Part shown: positions 63,130 through 64,000 of the stretch, one piece after another
Layout: each line of letters begins with the position of its first letter
How positions within the stretch are numbered: position 1 is the stretch's first letter
Assembly: GCA_963741615.1 (NCBI GenBank)
Contig: CAVUIU010000030.1
Coordinates: 372,001 to 436,000 of the forward strand
Direction of reading: 5' to 3'
DNA from: UBA9676 sp963741615
GTDB taxonomy: Bacteria; Actinomycetota; Actinomycetes; Streptosporangiales; Streptosporangiaceae
Length of the DNA: 64,000 bases
Made by a program: the position numbers and the translations under genes
Notes under the pieces: model-generated
The model's input: the letters and a program-made list of their open reading frames with translations, nothing else
Told to the model about the DNA's origin: nothing
The model's database searches: none

Positions 63130-64000
63130 ATGACCGAGAACCATGATCCTGTAGTTGCCGAAGGCGTGACCCCGGAGAGCGGGGGATGTCCGGTTGCGCC
63201 CGGCCTCACGCACCCCACCATGGGGGACGCCAACCGGGACTGGTGGCCGAACAGGCTCAACCTGAAAATCCTCGCCAAGAACCCCGCCGTGGCCAACCCC
63301 ATGGGCGATGACTTCGATTACGCCGAGGAGTTCAAGACCCTCGACCTCGCCGCGGTCAAGCGCGACATCGCGCAGGTCCTGACGGACTCCAAGGACTGGT
63401 GGCCGGCCGACTTCGGCAACTACGGCCCGCTCATGATCCGGATGGCCTGGCACCTGGCGGGCACCTACCGGATCAACGACGGCCGCGGCGGCGCCGGGGC
63501 CGGCCAGCAGCGCTTCGCCCCGATCAACAGCTGGCCGGACAACGTCAGCCTCGACAAGGCCCGCCGGCTGCTGTGGCCGGTCAAGAAGAAGTACGGCAAG
63601 AAGCTCTCGTGGGGCGACCTGATGGTCCTCACCGGCAACGTGGCCCTGGAGACGATGGGCTTTGCGACCTTCGGCTTCGGCGGCGGCCGCGTCAACGTCT
63701 GGGAGCCGGACGACGACGTCTACTGGGGGCCCGAGACGACCTGGCTCGACGACGAGCGCTACAGCGGCGACCGCGAGCTGGAGGAGCCGCTTGCCGCGGT
63801 CCAGATGGGCCTCATCTACGTCAACCCGCAGGGCCCGAACGGCAACCCCGACCCGCTCGCCGCGGCCCGCGACATCCGCGAGACGTTCCGCCGGATGGCG
63901 ATGAACGACGAGGAGACGGTCGCCCTGATCGCGGGCGGACACACGTTCGGCAAGACCCACGGCGCGGGTCCGGAGAGCAACGTCGGCCCCGACCCCGAGG
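63130..64000 (+). CDS. katG: Catalase-peroxidase KatG (3' end outside window)
   Basis: Only the first 290 of about 740 residues are in the window. Present are the distal heme-pocket triad in LMIRMAWHLAGTYRI (Arg, Trp, His near residues 93-97), the Trp/Tyr positions of the adduct with the IYVNPQGPNG loop near residue 235, and the proximal-ligand region IAGGHTFGKTHGAG near residue 275, with the heme-ligating His. KatG removes peroxide and activates isoniazid in mycobacteria. ATG 63130 has GGAAGG six bases upstream. It is the target of the FurA repressor just upstream. Confidence 0.97.
   Translation, partial: MTENHDPVVAEGVTPESGGCPVAPGLTHPTMGDANRDWWPNRLNLKILAKNPAVANPMGDDFDYAEEFKTLDLAAVKRDIAQVLTDSKDWWPADFGNYGPLMIRMAWHLAGTYRINDGRGGAGAGQQRFAPINSWPDNVSLDKARRLLWPVKKKYGKKLSWGDLMVLTGNVALETMGFATFGFGGGRVNVWEPDDDVYWGPETTWLDDERYSGDRELEEPLAAVQMGLIYVNPQGPNGNPDPLAAARDIRETFRRMAMNDEETVALIAGGHTFGKTHGAGPESNVGPDPE

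Noticed and set aside
1..64000. tRNA, rRNA, prophage, transposase or integrase genes
   Set aside because: None of the gaps holds a cloverleaf with a T-loop, and no recombinase or phage structural motif appears in any frame considered real.

Overview
The window is a 64 kb, very GC-rich, densely packed chromosomal segment of an actinomycete. This follows from the strong GC bias at third codon positions, the frequent GTG/TTG starts, and the gene families present: an F420-type PPOX oxidoreductase, a VKOR/DsbA-like pair, a PASTA-less Ser/Thr kinase, a FurA-KatG pair, DUF222/HNH, DUF3040 and a MetV-type reductase subunit. The family mix fits a soil actinomycete (Streptosporangiales/Frankia-like), but the species cannot be fixed from the sequence. 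No rRNA, tRNA, prophage, insertion sequence or CRISPR array was seen.

Left part (1-15.7 kb). A truncated PucR/CdaR-type regulator diverges from an aldehyde dehydrogenase. It is followed on the minus strand by a six-gene overlapping operon (8013 to 2218) that forms a complete methyl-group route: an ACT-domain remnant of PurU, MetV, MetF, a MidA-like SAM methyltransferase, a core-only methionine synthase (MetE C-terminal half) and MetK. Its leader holds two perfect hairpins. Next come a small zinc-ribbon protein, a VOC protein, a MarR regulator, a MocR regulator and an AhpD-like protein. A lacI-lutA-lutB-lutC operon (L-lactate to pyruvate) follows.

15.7-35.7 kb. Across a promoter region with two LacI-type operator candidates, the lut operon diverges from an L-rhamnose operon: rhaI, a fused aldolase/lactaldehyde dehydrogenase and rhaB. 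Rhamnose gives DHAP plus lactaldehyde, then L-lactate, then pyruvate via LutABC, so the two arms form one pathway. The sugar transporter at the head of the rha operon is a wreck, an ABC ATPase fused by deletion to the tail of the RhaM mutarotase. A second scar, at 22.5-23.9 kb, joins a beheaded nucleotide-sugar dehydrogenase to a broken family-2 glycosyltransferase. Then come a yeast-type cytosine deaminase, a PLP dehydratase, a flavodoxin, two bPH2 proteins, a fused double ABC exporter, and an ABC plus two-component operon.

35.7-64 kb. This part carries a DUF222/HNH endonuclease with iteron-like repeats upstream, a PIG-V-like mannosyltransferase, a two-TM Ser/Thr kinase, VKOR plus a DUF929 DsbA-like protein, PPOX, PEBP, a beta-propeller protein, NDH-2, a GNAT, a double-thioredoxin SCO1 lipoprotein and DUF3040. 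A Cache protein and GntR regulator pair diverges from a PotABCD-type uptake operon. FUSC and SDR proteins follow, then a small secreted protein, a beta-helix-like repeat membrane protein, a GYD protein, FurA and a partial KatG. A recurring trait throughout is in-frame 15- or 18-bp tandem duplications that lengthen linkers and tails of at least ten different proteins.
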